Of a stretch of 64,000 nt of DNA, positions 50,609 to 58,121 are shown one piece after another. Position 1 is the stretch's first letter. Each line of letters starts with the position of its first letter. A program made the position numbers and the translations under genes. The notes below the pieces were generated by a model. It was not told the origin of the DNA, made no database searches, and saw nothing but the letters and a program-made list of their open reading frames with translations. This stretch comes from Aurantiacibacter rhizosphaerae (GTDB lineage: Bacteria; Pseudomonadota; Alphaproteobacteria; Sphingomonadales; Sphingomonadaceae): positions 1,426,001-1,490,000 of the forward strand of contig NZ_WUBR01000001.1 in NCBI RefSeq assembly GCF_009807005.1, given 5' to 3'.

Positions 50609-51439
50609 TCAGTCCTGCTTTCTGATCATCTTCGTTTCAGCCTGGGTGGAGGCAGGCCCGGTGTTGCGCTTGTATATCCCGCCAATGCCTGCGTCACGGA
50701 TGAACAGTTCAGGGTCGCCCTCGCGCTGTTCCAGTCCGAAGATGGGGAACAGGCCGGGGTGATTGCCAAGCCCGCCGTAAAGGTCGCACACCCGTTGATA
50801 CCAGCCGCGCAGCGGATCATCTGTGGCAAGCGCCGGTGTCTGCGCCAGCGATGCGAGCCAGAGGAAGCCGCCGATGATGCGATAATCGGCATAGTTGGGG
50901 CTGCTGCCACCAAGGAAATCAGCCTCCCGCAAGGCCAATCGCAATGGCTCCAGCGCGGCGGAAATGGCGGGCAGGCGATCTTCGCGCCCGGCCTGCAGAT
51001 CCTCCAGCTTGCCGCCCAGCATCACTTCGCGCGAAGAGGTGACATAGTCCTTGTCATGCTCAAAACACACGTCGCGATAATCGGCGCAATAGCTGCGCAT
51101 CCACGGGCCCACGGCCGCGCCCCAGAACCATGCGTCCAGCGCCTTCAGCATTACCGCCACGCTTTCATGCGGGATCAGCGGCGGCGCATCGGTGTAGGTT
51201 GCATCCAGATATTCCACGATGCCCCAGCTATCGAGAACCCACGTGCCATCATCCACGATGGCGGGCAGACGCTCCGTCTTGCCGCCGGTGCGATCCATAA
51301 TGCCGGTGAAGCCGCCATCCACGATGTCCAGATCCAGCCCCTTATGCCGGACGGCGAATTTCGTGGCCCAGACGAAGGGGCTGATCGTCGCCCCCGTCGA
51401 AACCTGCAGATCGTAGAGTGTCACGCTTTTATCGGCCAT
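50609..51439 (-). CDS. Glutathione S-transferase, LigE/LigP beta-etherase-like
   Basis: A 276-residue cytosolic GST. The thioredoxin-like N-terminal domain has the start VTLYDLQVSTGATISPFVW, FTGIMDRTGGKTERLPAIVDDG and VLDSWGIVEYLD. The helical C-terminal domain includes REDRLPAISAALEPLR and PNYADYRIIGGFLW, and later PGLFPIFGLEQREGDPELF. This pattern matches the beta-etherase group LigE/LigP from Sphingobium, glutathione-dependent enzymes that cleave beta-aryl ethers in lignin fragments; I rely on memory for that comparison. The likely catalytic Ser/Thr lies in STGATISP. GGGAGAG precedes the ATG at 51439. Housekeeping GST functions in detoxification are an alternative. It is the first gene of a unit with hydroxyacid dehydrogenase and glycerate kinase. 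Confidence 0.8.
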   Translation of the reverse strand: MADKSVTLYDLQVSTGATISPFVWATKFAVRHKGLDLDIVDGGFTGIMDRTGGKTERLPAIVDDGTWVLDSWGIVEYLDATYTDAPPLIPHESVAVMLKALDAWFWGAAVGPWMRSYCADYRDVCFEHDKDYVTSSREVMLGGKLEDLQAGREDRLPAISAALEPLRLALREADFLGGSSPNYADYRIIGGFLWLASLAQTPALATDDPLRGWYQRVCDLYGGLGNHPGLFPIFGLEQREGDPELFIRDAGIGGIYKRNTGPASTQAETKMIRKQD

Positions 51440-51518
51440 TGGCTCTCCCCTCGCTTGAGAGGTGGCTTGCTAGCCGCATTTCAGACAGAGTCAAAGTGGT
51501 GCATGCGAACGCACGCAA

Positions 51519-52436
51519 TCAGGCCAGCTTTGCCTCTTCCAGTTTCATCAGGTTCCACAGCGTTTCCAGCACCGGTGCCTCAACGCCCGCTTCCTTCGCC
51601 GCGGTGACGATGGCGCCGTTTATCGCGTCGACCTCGGTGCGCCGCCCGGCGTGGATATCCTGCAGCATGGATGGTTCGTGATCGGCGTGGTCCGTCATGC
51701 TGACCTCGGTCAGGTCATAGATCGGCTGGCCATCCAGCATCACGCCATTGGCATGGGCCGCCGCGATGCCTTCTGCCACGGCGGCGCGGATGGTGGCGCG
51801 CGATTGCGGATTTGCGCCAAGGAAGCCGGGCGTGCGGCGGGTGAGGGCGCACAGCGGGTTCATCGTGGCGTTGAATATCGCCTTGGACCAGATGCCTTCG
51901 TGGATCTTTGCGTCTAGCACGGTTTCCAGCCCGCCTTGCGTCAGCAGGTCAGCCACACGCGTGGCCATCGCCGTGTCATCGCCAAATGCGGGGTAGAGCT
52001 TGGAATAGCCTTCGCCATGGCTGCGGATGTGGCCGTGCCCCACAAGATCGCTGGGCAGCATGCTGGCGCCCACCATCACGCGCTCTTCAGCAACGAAATC
52101 AGCCAACCGTCGATCATTGCCAAGCCCGTTTTGCAGGCTGAGCAGATGCGTATCATCCCCGATGGCGGCGGAAATCCCCTCCAGCGCGGCGGCGGTGTGG
52201 AATGTCTTGGTGAACACCATCACCAGATCCGCAGCCTCGCTGACATCGGCGGGCAGGGCGGCGCGGATGGGCAGCGTTTCCTCGCCGCTGCGCAAATCCA
52301 CCTTCAGCCCATCGGCGTTGATCGCGTCGACATGGTCGGCATTCACATCCACCAGCGTCACCTCTGCGCCGGCGCGATGAAAGGCCGCACCGAACAGGCA
52401 GCCCATCGCGCCCGATCCCAGCACGATCACCTTCAT
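51519..52436 (-). CDS. 2-dehydropantoate 2-reductase (ketopantoate reductase) family protein
   Basis: A 305-residue cytosolic reductase. The NADP-binding motif is GSGAMG at residues 7-12. The family segment VFTKTFHT is near 75, LQNGLGN near 100 and the catalytic lysine and glutamate are expected in WSKAIFNATMNP near 187 and in DIHAGRRTEVDAINGAIV near 255. It matches PanE, which reduces ketopantoate to pantoate with NADPH for CoA synthesis, but the family includes other 2-oxo acid reductases, so I leave the symbol open. The ATG at 52436 overlaps the stop of the NUDIX gene (ATGA); the frame is open further to 52679. The four-base overlap suggests that NUDIX and reductase are cotranscribed. Confidence 0.85.
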   Translation of the reverse strand: MKVIVLGSGAMGCLFGAAFHRAGAEVTLVDVNADHVDAINADGLKVDLRSGEETLPIRAALPADVSEAADLVMVFTKTFHTAAALEGISAAIGDDTHLLSLQNGLGNDRRLADFVAEERVMVGASMLPSDLVGHGHIRSHGEGYSKLYPAFGDDTAMATRVADLLTQGGLETVLDAKIHEGIWSKAIFNATMNPLCALTRRTPGFLGANPQSRATIRAAVAEGIAAAHANGVMLDGQPIYDLTEVSMTDHADHEPSMLQDIHAGRRTEVDAINGAIVTAAKEAGVEAPVLETLWNLMKLEEAKLA

Positions 52437-52978
52437 GCCATATCGCCCAGCATATGCGAGCCAAGCGCCAGCAATATGCGCGTATCGATGCCCACTCCGC
52501 GGGATCGGAAATCGGCGATCACCTGCGGCAAATCGGCCAATTTCACGCGGTGGACGATAATGTCCTCTGTCTCCGTGCCGCCGCCTTCGGAGACCTTGGT
52601 AAGGCCGCTCGCCTTCAGCAGCGTGAAGCTTTCGTTGGTCATTCCGGGGCTGGAGAAAAACTCGCCCATGTCCTGCCACTGCGCGGCGGCATAGCCGGTT
52701 TCTTCCTCCAGCTCCCGCTTGGCGGCGCTCAGCGGATCGTCGTCCGCCCCGCCTTCATCATCGCCGATCAGCCCGGCGGGCAGTTCGAGGCAGCGCTGGT
52801 CTGGCGCGATGCGATACTGCTCCACCAGCACGATCTCGCCATCGTCCACCGGCAGGATAACGGCGGCGCGGATATCGCGGGCGCGGGTGGCATATTCCCA
52901 TTTGCCGCGCGTCTTGGCGACGATCCAATCGCCTTGCCAGGCAATCTTTTCGGGTTTGTCTCGATCTGGAAAGCTCAT
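52433..52978 (-). CDS. NUDIX hydrolase (ADP-ribose pyrophosphatase-like)
   Basis: A 181-residue cytosolic protein. The NUDIX box is in its usual place near residues 68-98. The second half, REL-EEETGY, is intact, but the first half is stretched by inserted Asp and Gly residues (IGDDEGGADDD), so its metal-binding geometry needs care. Upstream phrases such as VILPVDDGEIVLVEQYR and LELPAGLIGD are typical of ADP-ribose and nucleotide-sugar pyrophosphatases. It would hydrolyse ADP-ribose or a related dinucleotide and so clear toxic intermediates. The gene overlaps the reductase gene by 4 bases. The ATG at 52978 fits the start of the family. Confidence 0.85.
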   Translation of the reverse strand: MSFPDRDKPEKIAWQGDWIVAKTRGKWEYATRARDIRAAVILPVDDGEIVLVEQYRIAPDQRCLELPAGLIGDDEGGADDDPLSAAKRELEEETGYAAAQWQDMGEFFSSPGMTNESFTLLKASGLTKVSEGGGTETEDIIVHRVKLADLPQVIADFRSRGVGIDTRILLALGSHMLGDMA

Positions 52979-53000
52979 GACAAAGCGCGCTATCGAAGGC

Positions 53001-53675
53001 TTACAGTTCGATCAAGCGATCCGGCAATTCGTTTACATCGTCATCACGTCGGGGAAAGTGCGGGGCCAACACCTGGCCCACGTCGCGCACACCGGCGGCA
53101 ATGCCCTCCGCGATGCAGCCCTTGCGGATTTCCACCAGCATATCGGCCATTGCTTGGCCCCAGACTTCCGGCTCCACCTTTTCATGGATCGGTTCGTCCG
53201 CGACGATTTCCGCGCGGTGTTCGCGCATGGAGAGATAGAGCAATACGCCGGTGCGACCATGGGTGCGGCCATCGGCGCCAACCTTGAAATGCCGGATGGC
53301 ACGTTCTCGCACGCGCTGCTGCTTCACCGGGCTGGGCACCAGAGCAAACCGGATGGCGGGCACCAGCAGCACAAGCCACGCCGCGACAAAGGCGATGAGG
53401 CCCAGTGCGATGGTCATGGTGGCGGTTTCGCCCGTGGTCCAGTCATGTTCCCAGCCACCGGCCAGCCTGTCCCACAGATCAAGGAAAGGCACTGGGATGA
53501 ATGCAAATATGCTCATCACGGTAAAGGCGATGGCGGTTGCCCACATCATGGCGATATCGGCGTAATTGTCCGATGCCTCTGCCAAAACGGGCACGATTTC
53601 ACCGCTGGTGCCAAGCTCCGCCTGCGCCACGGCATTGGACACGATCTGGTGCTGGCTTTCATCGAGAATAGGCAT
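53001..53675 (-). CDS. TPM-domain membrane protein
   Basis: A predicted 224-residue inner-membrane protein. An N-terminal TPM-type segment (ILDESQHQIVSNAVAQAELGTSGEIVPV) comes first. Two transmembrane helices lie near residues 42-65 (AMMWATAIAFTVMSIFAFIP) and 88-112 (TMTIALGLIAFVAAWLVLLVP). The rest of the TPM domain follows, with TGVLLYLSMREHRAEIVADEPI. The domain is therefore split by the membrane hairpin. TPM domains are phosphatase-like or chaperone-like folds in proteins that assist membrane complexes. The ATG at 53675 is one base past the upstream stop at 53677. It belongs to a unit with another TPM protein and LemA, a set widespread in bacteria whose joint role is not settled. Confidence 0.8.
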   Translation of the reverse strand: MPILDESQHQIVSNAVAQAELGTSGEIVPVLAEASDNYADIAMMWATAIAFTVMSIFAFIPVPFLDLWDRLAGGWEHDWTTGETATMTIALGLIAFVAAWLVLLVPAIRFALVPSPVKQQRVRERAIRHFKVGADGRTHGRTGVLLYLSMREHRAEIVADEPIHEKVEPEVWGQAMADMLVEIRKGCIAEGIAAGVRDVGQVLAPHFPRRDDDVNELPDRLIEL

Positions 53676-53676
53676 G

Positions 53677-54537
53677 TCACCACCCTCCAGAGGCGCCGCC
53701 GCCCCCGAATGATCCGCCGCCGCCGGAGAAGCCTCCGCCGCCGCCGAAACCGCCGCCGCCAAAGCCGCCTCCGCCGCCCCAGCCGCCGCCACCGCCGCCG
53801 TCAATTCCGCGCGCGATTGCCTTGCCCGCTTCCCACAGCATGATGTCACCCACCACGCCGCCAACGCCGCCGCGGCGATAACGCTTGCGCTTGCCGCCGC
53901 CGATCATGGGCAGGATGAAGAAGAAGAAAATGAAGCCCAGCCAGATAAGTGTGCCGATAGGAAAGCCGCCGCCACTGGCGCGCTGCTGCGTGGCCTGCTG
54001 CGCTACCTGAGCAGCCTCTTCAGGCGGCAGTTCCAGCTGCTGGATAATCTGGTCTGCGCCCCATTCGATACCGGCAGAATAATTGCCATCGCGGAAATAG
54101 GGCTTCATCCCCTCGACATATTCGTAGGCCAGGCCATCGGGGATGATCGCCTCCAGACCATAGCCGACTTCGACGCGCATCTTTCGCTCGTTCGGGGCCA
54201 CCAGCAGAATGATGCCGTCATTGTTCTCCGCATCGCCAAGGCCCCATTCGCGGCCCAGCTGGTAGCCGTAATCGGCAATGTCATAGCCATCCAGCGTAGG
54301 CACCGTGGCAACCACGAATTGCCGCTGGTTGCGCTCCTCGAAATCGTCGAGTTGCTGCGTCAGCCGCGCCTCGGTCGCCGGGTCGATGATATCCGCCCCG
54401 TCCACCACGGGCGATGTGCCGCGTTCGGGGAACACGGGCTGCGCGGCGGCAAGGCTCGCCCAGCAAAGCGCCATGACGACGCTGAGCAGGACGATGGCTT
54501 GCCGCAGCAGCAAGCGGGGTGCGGTGTGCGAAATCAC
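53677..54537 (-). CDS. TPM-domain protein with glycine-rich C terminus (YgcG-like)
   Basis: A 286-residue exported and membrane-attached protein. A signal sequence ends near ASLAAAQPV (residue 33). The TPM domain is at residues 38-165, with VVDGADIIDPATEARLTQQLDDFE, and ENNDGIILLVAPNERKMRVEVGYG, ending in GLEAIIPDG. One transmembrane helix follows near 197-215 (TLIWLGFIFFFFILPMI). The tail after residue 245 is almost wholly Gly with Phe, Ser and Trp, as in YgcG proteins; it explains the low-complexity CCGCCGCC-rich DNA near 53680-53810. The GTG start overlaps the LemA stop by 4 bases. The protein may work with LemA in envelope stress. Confidence 0.85.
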   Translation of the reverse strand: MISHTAPRLLLRQAIVLLSVVMALCWASLAAAQPVFPERGTSPVVDGADIIDPATEARLTQQLDDFEERNQRQFVVATVPTLDGYDIADYGYQLGREWGLGDAENNDGIILLVAPNERKMRVEVGYGLEAIIPDGLAYEYVEGMKPYFRDGNYSAGIEWGADQIIQQLELPPEEAAQVAQQATQQRASGGGFPIGTLIWLGFIFFFFILPMIGGGKRKRYRRGGVGGVVGDIMLWEAGKAIARGIDGGGGGGWGGGGGFGGGGFGGGGGFSGGGGSFGGGGASGGW

Positions 54538-55139
54538 TCGCTGCGCATGTCGAGTTCGGGTGCGACCTCTGCGCCTTCGGTGGCGGCTTCATACGGCACC
54601 ATTGGTTCTGCGCCGTGGATGATGTTGGCGCCGATAGTGTCGGGGAATGTGCGGATGGTGGTGTTATACTGGCGCACCGCCTCGTTATAATCGCGGATGG
54701 CCACGCGCACGCGGTTCTCGCTGCCTTCTAGCTGCGTCATGAAGCGGCCGAAATTGTCCTGGCTGCGCAGTTCGGGATAGGCCTCGACGGAGACGAGCAG
54801 GCGCGACAGGGCGCTGCCGAATTCGTTCTGCGCGGCCTGGTATTGCTGCATCGCCGCCGGATCGTTCAGATCATCGGTATCCACCTGGATTTCGGGACGT
54901 GTGGCCGAAGCGCGCGCCTCGATCACGCCTTGCAGCGTCTCCCGCTCTTCCTCGGCAGAGCTCATCACGATTTCCTGGAGGTTGGGCAGCAGGTTGGCAC
55001 GTTCCTGGAACGCAGCCTCCACATCGGCCCACTTCGCCTTCGCGTTTTCTTCGGCGGCGGGCACCGAGTTGATGCCGCAGGATGCAAGCGCCAGCGTGCC
55101 GACGAAAAGAGTGGCCGCCTTGGCCAGACGTGTGAACAT
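54534..55139 (-). CDS. LemA family lipoprotein
   Basis: A predicted 201-residue lipoprotein with lipobox LASC (Cys21) after MFTRLAKAATLFVGTLA. The rest is helical and fits the LemA fold: KWADVEAAFQERANLLPNLQEIV near residue 38, followed by QYQAAQNEFGSALSRLLVSVEAYPELRS and ENRVRVAIRDYNEAVRQYNT. LemA-family proteins form helical bundles on the periplasmic face; their role is unclear, but they are usually encoded next to YgcG-like TPM proteins, as here. The ATG at 55139 is preceded by GAGGGG and GGGA, and the frame is open to 55268, but only this start gives the lipobox. Its stop overlaps the next gene. It is divergent from mscL across about 200 bases. Confidence 0.88.
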   Translation of the reverse strand: MFTRLAKAATLFVGTLALASCGINSVPAAEENAKAKWADVEAAFQERANLLPNLQEIVMSSAEEERETLQGVIEARASATRPEIQVDTDDLNDPAAMQQYQAAQNEFGSALSRLLVSVEAYPELRSQDNFGRFMTQLEGSENRVRVAIRDYNEAVRQYNTTIRTFPDTIGANIIHGAEPMVPYEAATEGAEVAPELDMRSE

Positions 55140-55340
55140 TCCCGTGTACCCCTCGAAAAAACTGGCCATTAAACCCGACCGTAAATTTGGTGTGTTGCTG
55201 ATATAGCACGGCTGCGCCTGCATACAAGTGACGTTCCGCTCTTGCATTGCCGCCAGTCGCTGTCGCAAAGGTGGCGCGGGTGCCAGCGGATAGGGCCGCG
55301 AATTGGCCAGAACTCAGGCCAGAAATTAGGAGAGCCAGCC

Positions 55341-55844
55341 ATGTTCAAGGAGTTCAAGAAATTCATCGCGCGCGGCAACGTGATCGATCTTGCCGTCGGC
55401 GTGGTGATCGGCGCGGCGTTTGGCGCTATCGTCACGCAATTGACGGACAGCGTGCTGATGCCGCTGATCGGATGGATTTTCGGAGAGATCGATTTCTCCA
55501 ACTGGTTCCTGCTGCTGGGGCCGGTGCCCGAAGGCTACACTGGATCGCTCACCAATTACGCCCAGTTGAAAGAGGCCGGCGTTTCCATGATCGGCTATGG
55601 CGCATTGCTGACGGCGGTGATCAATTTCCTGATCGTGGCCTTTGCCTTGTTCATTCTCGTGCGCAGCGTAAACCGCGTGACAGAAGAGATGCAGAAAAAG
55701 CAGGCCGAAACGGAAGACAGCTCCCAAAGTGATGACGTGCCGACGAACCCGGAACTGGACGTGCTGAAGAAAATTCTGGCCGAATTGCGGGACAAGCCAT
55801 CGGCAAAACCTGACTATGCACCGGAAAACGGCCCGATGGGTTAG
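55341..55844 (+). CDS. mscL: Large-conductance mechanosensitive channel
   Basis: A 167-residue inner-membrane protein, somewhat longer than the usual 136-150 because of a charged C-terminal tail. The pore helix has the hallmark GNVIDLAVGVVIGAAFG near residues 13-29. The second helix is near residues 82-103 (GALLTAVINFLIVAFALFIL), and the C-terminal cytosolic bundle carries EMQKKQAETED and LDVLKKILAELRDK. It acts as a pentameric safety valve that opens on osmotic downshock. AGGAG is 9 bases upstream of the ATG at 55341, though the frame is open from 55242. It is a single gene followed by ssrA on the same strand after about 80 bases. Confidence 0.94.
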   Translation: MFKEFKKFIARGNVIDLAVGVVIGAAFGAIVTQLTDSVLMPLIGWIFGEIDFSNWFLLLGPVPEGYTGSLTNYAQLKEAGVSMIGYGALLTAVINFLIVAFALFILVRSVNRVTEEMQKKQAETEDSSQSDDVPTNPELDVLKKILAELRDKPSAKPDYAPENGPMG

Positions 55845-55924
55845 GGTCTGGCACCCTCGGGACGCTGCTGTCCTTTCCCTGTCCCATGCTGTGCACTTCA
55901 CATTCAGGATGGACGCGCTATATG

Positions 55925-56270
55925 GGCAGGGCCGGTTTCGACCGGATATGGCGATAAATTGCGCCGTGCAATAGGTACAGCGGACCCGGGGGCAGTACCC
56001 GGCGGCTCCACCAAAATTCGCAGTTTTCTGCGGATCCTGATGGGGCCGAACCAGGATCGACGTGTGCTGAAAGACGGTGTTTTTGCTCGGGCTGAGTAAC
56101 CCGTAAAACTGTTCACAACACACAAGTGCCAACGATAACGAAGCACTCGCAATCGCTGCGTAATTTGATGTCCTAACGGACTGAATTTACAAAGCTAAAG
56201 CGCGGTTGGACCGACCGGGCAACAGAACGGATTCCGGGGCTCCGGGGGTAGCTAGCAACAGAAACCCCCA
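55925..56270 (+). ncRNA. ssrA: Circularly permuted two-piece tmRNA
   Basis: Transfer-messenger RNA, which frees stalled ribosomes and tags the incomplete protein for proteolysis. The gene is permuted, as in alphaproteobacteria. The acceptor piece comes first and ends in GGCTCCACCA at 56004-56013. A short spacer is followed by the coding piece from GGGGCCGAACC at 56042. The two acceptor strands pair over 7 base pairs (one G-U): GGGGCCG (56042-56048) with CGGCTCC (56003-56009). A T-arm-like stem CCGGG/CCCGG lies at 55986-56002. The tag frame starts at GCC 56128 and ends with TAA at 56161-56163, giving ANDNEALAIAA. The 5' and 3' ends are approximate. The 3' part overlaps, or nearly touches, the small membrane protein gene on the other strand. 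Confidence 0.9.
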
Positions 56271-56276
56271 CCTTCC

Positions 56277-56508
56277 TTAGTCGCTATGGTCATCAACGAA
56301 TTTGAAGAACGCAATCGTGGTCGGAACCATGATTATGGCGGCGAAAATCCCGGCTGTCAGTTCGCCCGCGACGTTGCTGAATAAGGGCGAAGATCACGCC
56401 AAGCCAAAACGCGACAAATAGGAATATGATTGCGCAACCTGCAAGTGAGGAGGGCATGTAGCTCCATCCCCACACGCGATCGAACAGCTTGTGCCTAGGT
56501 TTGCTCAA
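56277..56508 (-). pseudogene. Small membrane protein gene with a frameshift
   Basis: The open frame from the TTG at 56508 encodes MSKPRHKLFDRVWGWSY and a first helix SLAGCAIIFLFVAFWLGVIFA. It then loses membrane character and becomes arginine-rich to a stop at 56293. Skipping one base at the G-triplet 56385-56387 (a CCC run on the coding strand) restores a sensible continuation: FALFSNVAGELTAGIFAA, then IIMVPTTIAFFKFVDDHSD and a stop at 56277-56279. The restored protein has 76 residues and two helices. The TTG start overlaps the upstream stop as TTGA, indicating coupling with the next gene. A sequencing error, a real mutation, or programmed +1 shifting are all possible. Confidence 0.65.
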
Positions 56509-56756
56509 AATTTCTCGGGGATCGCCTTGCGGGCTTCCTTCTCTGCCTTTTCATATTTCAGGCAGTCGAGGATCTTCGCGCCCGCCAGGAATACAGCGCC
56601 GCTGCATGCTGCCATCAGCAGATAGCCGCCCCAGCCGGGGTACTGTTCCAGATAGTGGGTGCCACGCTCCATTGCGCCCAGCGCAAGGGCATAGATGATA
56701 AGAAAGGCTTCCCACCGGGTCTTGATTACAAACAGTCGGGAGATTTTCTTAAGCAT
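56505..56756 (-). CDS. Conserved small membrane protein
   Basis: An 83-residue inner-membrane protein. After the basic start MLKKISRLFVIKTRWEAF come a hydrophobic stretch IIYALALGAMERG, the aromatic loop HYLEQYPGWGGY and a second helix LLMAACSGAVFLAGAKIL. The protein ends with a charged tail KYEKAEKEARKAIPEKF. I recognise the pattern as a conserved protein of the Erythrobacteraceae and related sphingomonads, with no known function. AAGAAAGG lies near the ATG at 56756. The stop overlaps the start of the next, frameshifted gene, so a two-subunit membrane complex is possible. It is convergent to neither neighbour and lies between ssrA and astB. Confidence 0.75.
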   Translation of the reverse strand: MLKKISRLFVIKTRWEAFLIIYALALGAMERGTHYLEQYPGWGGYLLMAACSGAVFLAGAKILDCLKYEKAEKEARKAIPEKF

Positions 56757-56870
56757 CAGTAACCTTTCTTAACGCCTACTACGCAAACACCGTGCCAATG
56801 GCTCAGTTCCGCGATTCTTGATGGTTAAGGCAGGTGAGAGTGTAAGGAAAACCGACAGCTTTGGCGACAA

Positions 56871-58121
56871 TCACGCCAGTTCGGTGATGCCCAACGTTTC
56901 CAGCAACTTGCCGCGCGCGGTGGTTACCTGCTCCGCCAGGACGTCACTCCCCACTTGGATAGGAGCAATGCTTTCGGGCCAATATTGCGCCACCACGGCT
57001 TCCATCGCGGCGGACTTGGCATCGTCCAGCATGAAACGCGGGTCCACCGTGGCAGGGTCCGCCACCACGCGCAGGCGCAGGCAGGCAGGCCCGCCGCCAT
57101 TGGCCATGGACTGGCGCACATCCACCACGTTGACGTGACGGATCGGGCCGTTGCCCGCCAGCATATCCTGCAGCCAGTTCCACACATTCGCATTGTCCCG
57201 GCATTCTTCGGGCACCACCAGCGTCATCTCGCCAGAGGGCGGGGTGAGCAATTGGGCGTTGAACAGGTAGCTGCCGATGGCATCGTCCAGGCCGACGCGA
57301 TCTGCGGGCACTTCCACCACCTGCACGCCTTCGCAGCGCGAACGAATGGCGTCATAAGTGGCCGTGGGATCGGCAAAGGCAAGCTGGTGAGTGAACAGCA
57401 CGCCCTCGTTTGCAACGGCCACCACATCATTGTGAAACGCGCCTGCTGCAATGGCTTCCGGCGCCTGCTCTACGAACAGGACGCGCTGCGGATCGAGCCC
57501 GTGCTTTCGTGCAACGATGGCGCTGGCTTCCTGATGCTGACGTGCCGGGAAGCGGCCGCCGGGCTTGCCATAGACGAACACCTCCAGCCCCGGCTCCCCA
57601 TGGCTGCCCGCAAAGCGCATGTGATTGGCCGCGCCCTCATCCCCAAAGCAGGGCGGCACGGGTTCATGCACTACGAAATGATCGGTGTCGGCAAAGGCCA
57701 GCCGCAGCTGGGCTATCGTATCGGGCCATTCATGGCTGCGATGCGGCATGGTGACCAGATTGGCGACCGTCAGGTGGCATTTCCCATCCTCGGTATCGGG
57801 CGCGGGTGACACCGTGGCGGCATTGGCCGTCCACATGGAACTGGCAGACCATGCGCCGGCTTTCAGGGCGGGATCGGTGTGCTCGTCCACCGTCAGAGCA
57901 TCCAGCCACCCGGTATTGGGGCGCGGCAGAGGCAGCAAAAAGCCTTGCGCCAGACCCATCGCCATATTCGCCTTCATCTTGGCAATACCCTGCAATGCAG
58001 CGGCGCGGGGATAGGCGGTGGCGCCTGCGTTTTTCGTTGCGGCAAGATTGCCCAGGCTAAGGCCAGCGTAATTGTGGCTGGGGCCGACGATACCGTCGAA
58101 ATTGATTTCCTGCAGGCTCAT
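56871..58121 (-). CDS. astB: N-succinylarginine dihydrolase
   Basis: A 416-residue cytosolic enzyme that hydrolyses N2-succinylarginine to N2-succinylornithine, CO2 and two NH3 in the arginine succinyltransferase pathway. The N terminus EINFDGIVGPSHNYAGLS is diagnostic. Other family marks are SSMWTANAATVSP near residue 92, AANHMRFAG and FHNDVVAVANEGVLF near residue 230, and the catalytic Cys347 in NGGGPACLRLRV. The length matches AstB. It is the last gene of a three-gene unit, overlapping astA by 4 bases. The astC, astD and astE genes are not in this window. Confidence 0.95.
   Translation of the reverse strand: MSLQEINFDGIVGPSHNYAGLSLGNLAATKNAGATAYPRAAALQGIAKMKANMAMGLAQGFLLPLPRPNTGWLDALTVDEHTDPALKAGAWSASSMWTANAATVSPAPDTEDGKCHLTVANLVTMPHRSHEWPDTIAQLRLAFADTDHFVVHEPVPPCFGDEGAANHMRFAGSHGEPGLEVFVYGKPGGRFPARQHQEASAIVARKHGLDPQRVLFVEQAPEAIAAGAFHNDVVAVANEGVLFTHQLAFADPTATYDAIRSRCEGVQVVEVPADRVGLDDAIGSYLFNAQLLTPPSGEMTLVVPEECRDNANVWNWLQDMLAGNGPIRHVNVVDVRQSMANGGGPACLRLRVVADPATVDPRFMLDDAKSAAMEAVVAQYWPESIAPIQVGSDVLAEQVTTARGKLLETLGITELA

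Noticed and set aside
53680-53810. CCGCCGCC-rich low-complexity stretch that could look like a DNA repeat
   Set aside because: It encodes the glycine-rich tail of the YgcG-like TPM protein, normal for that family.
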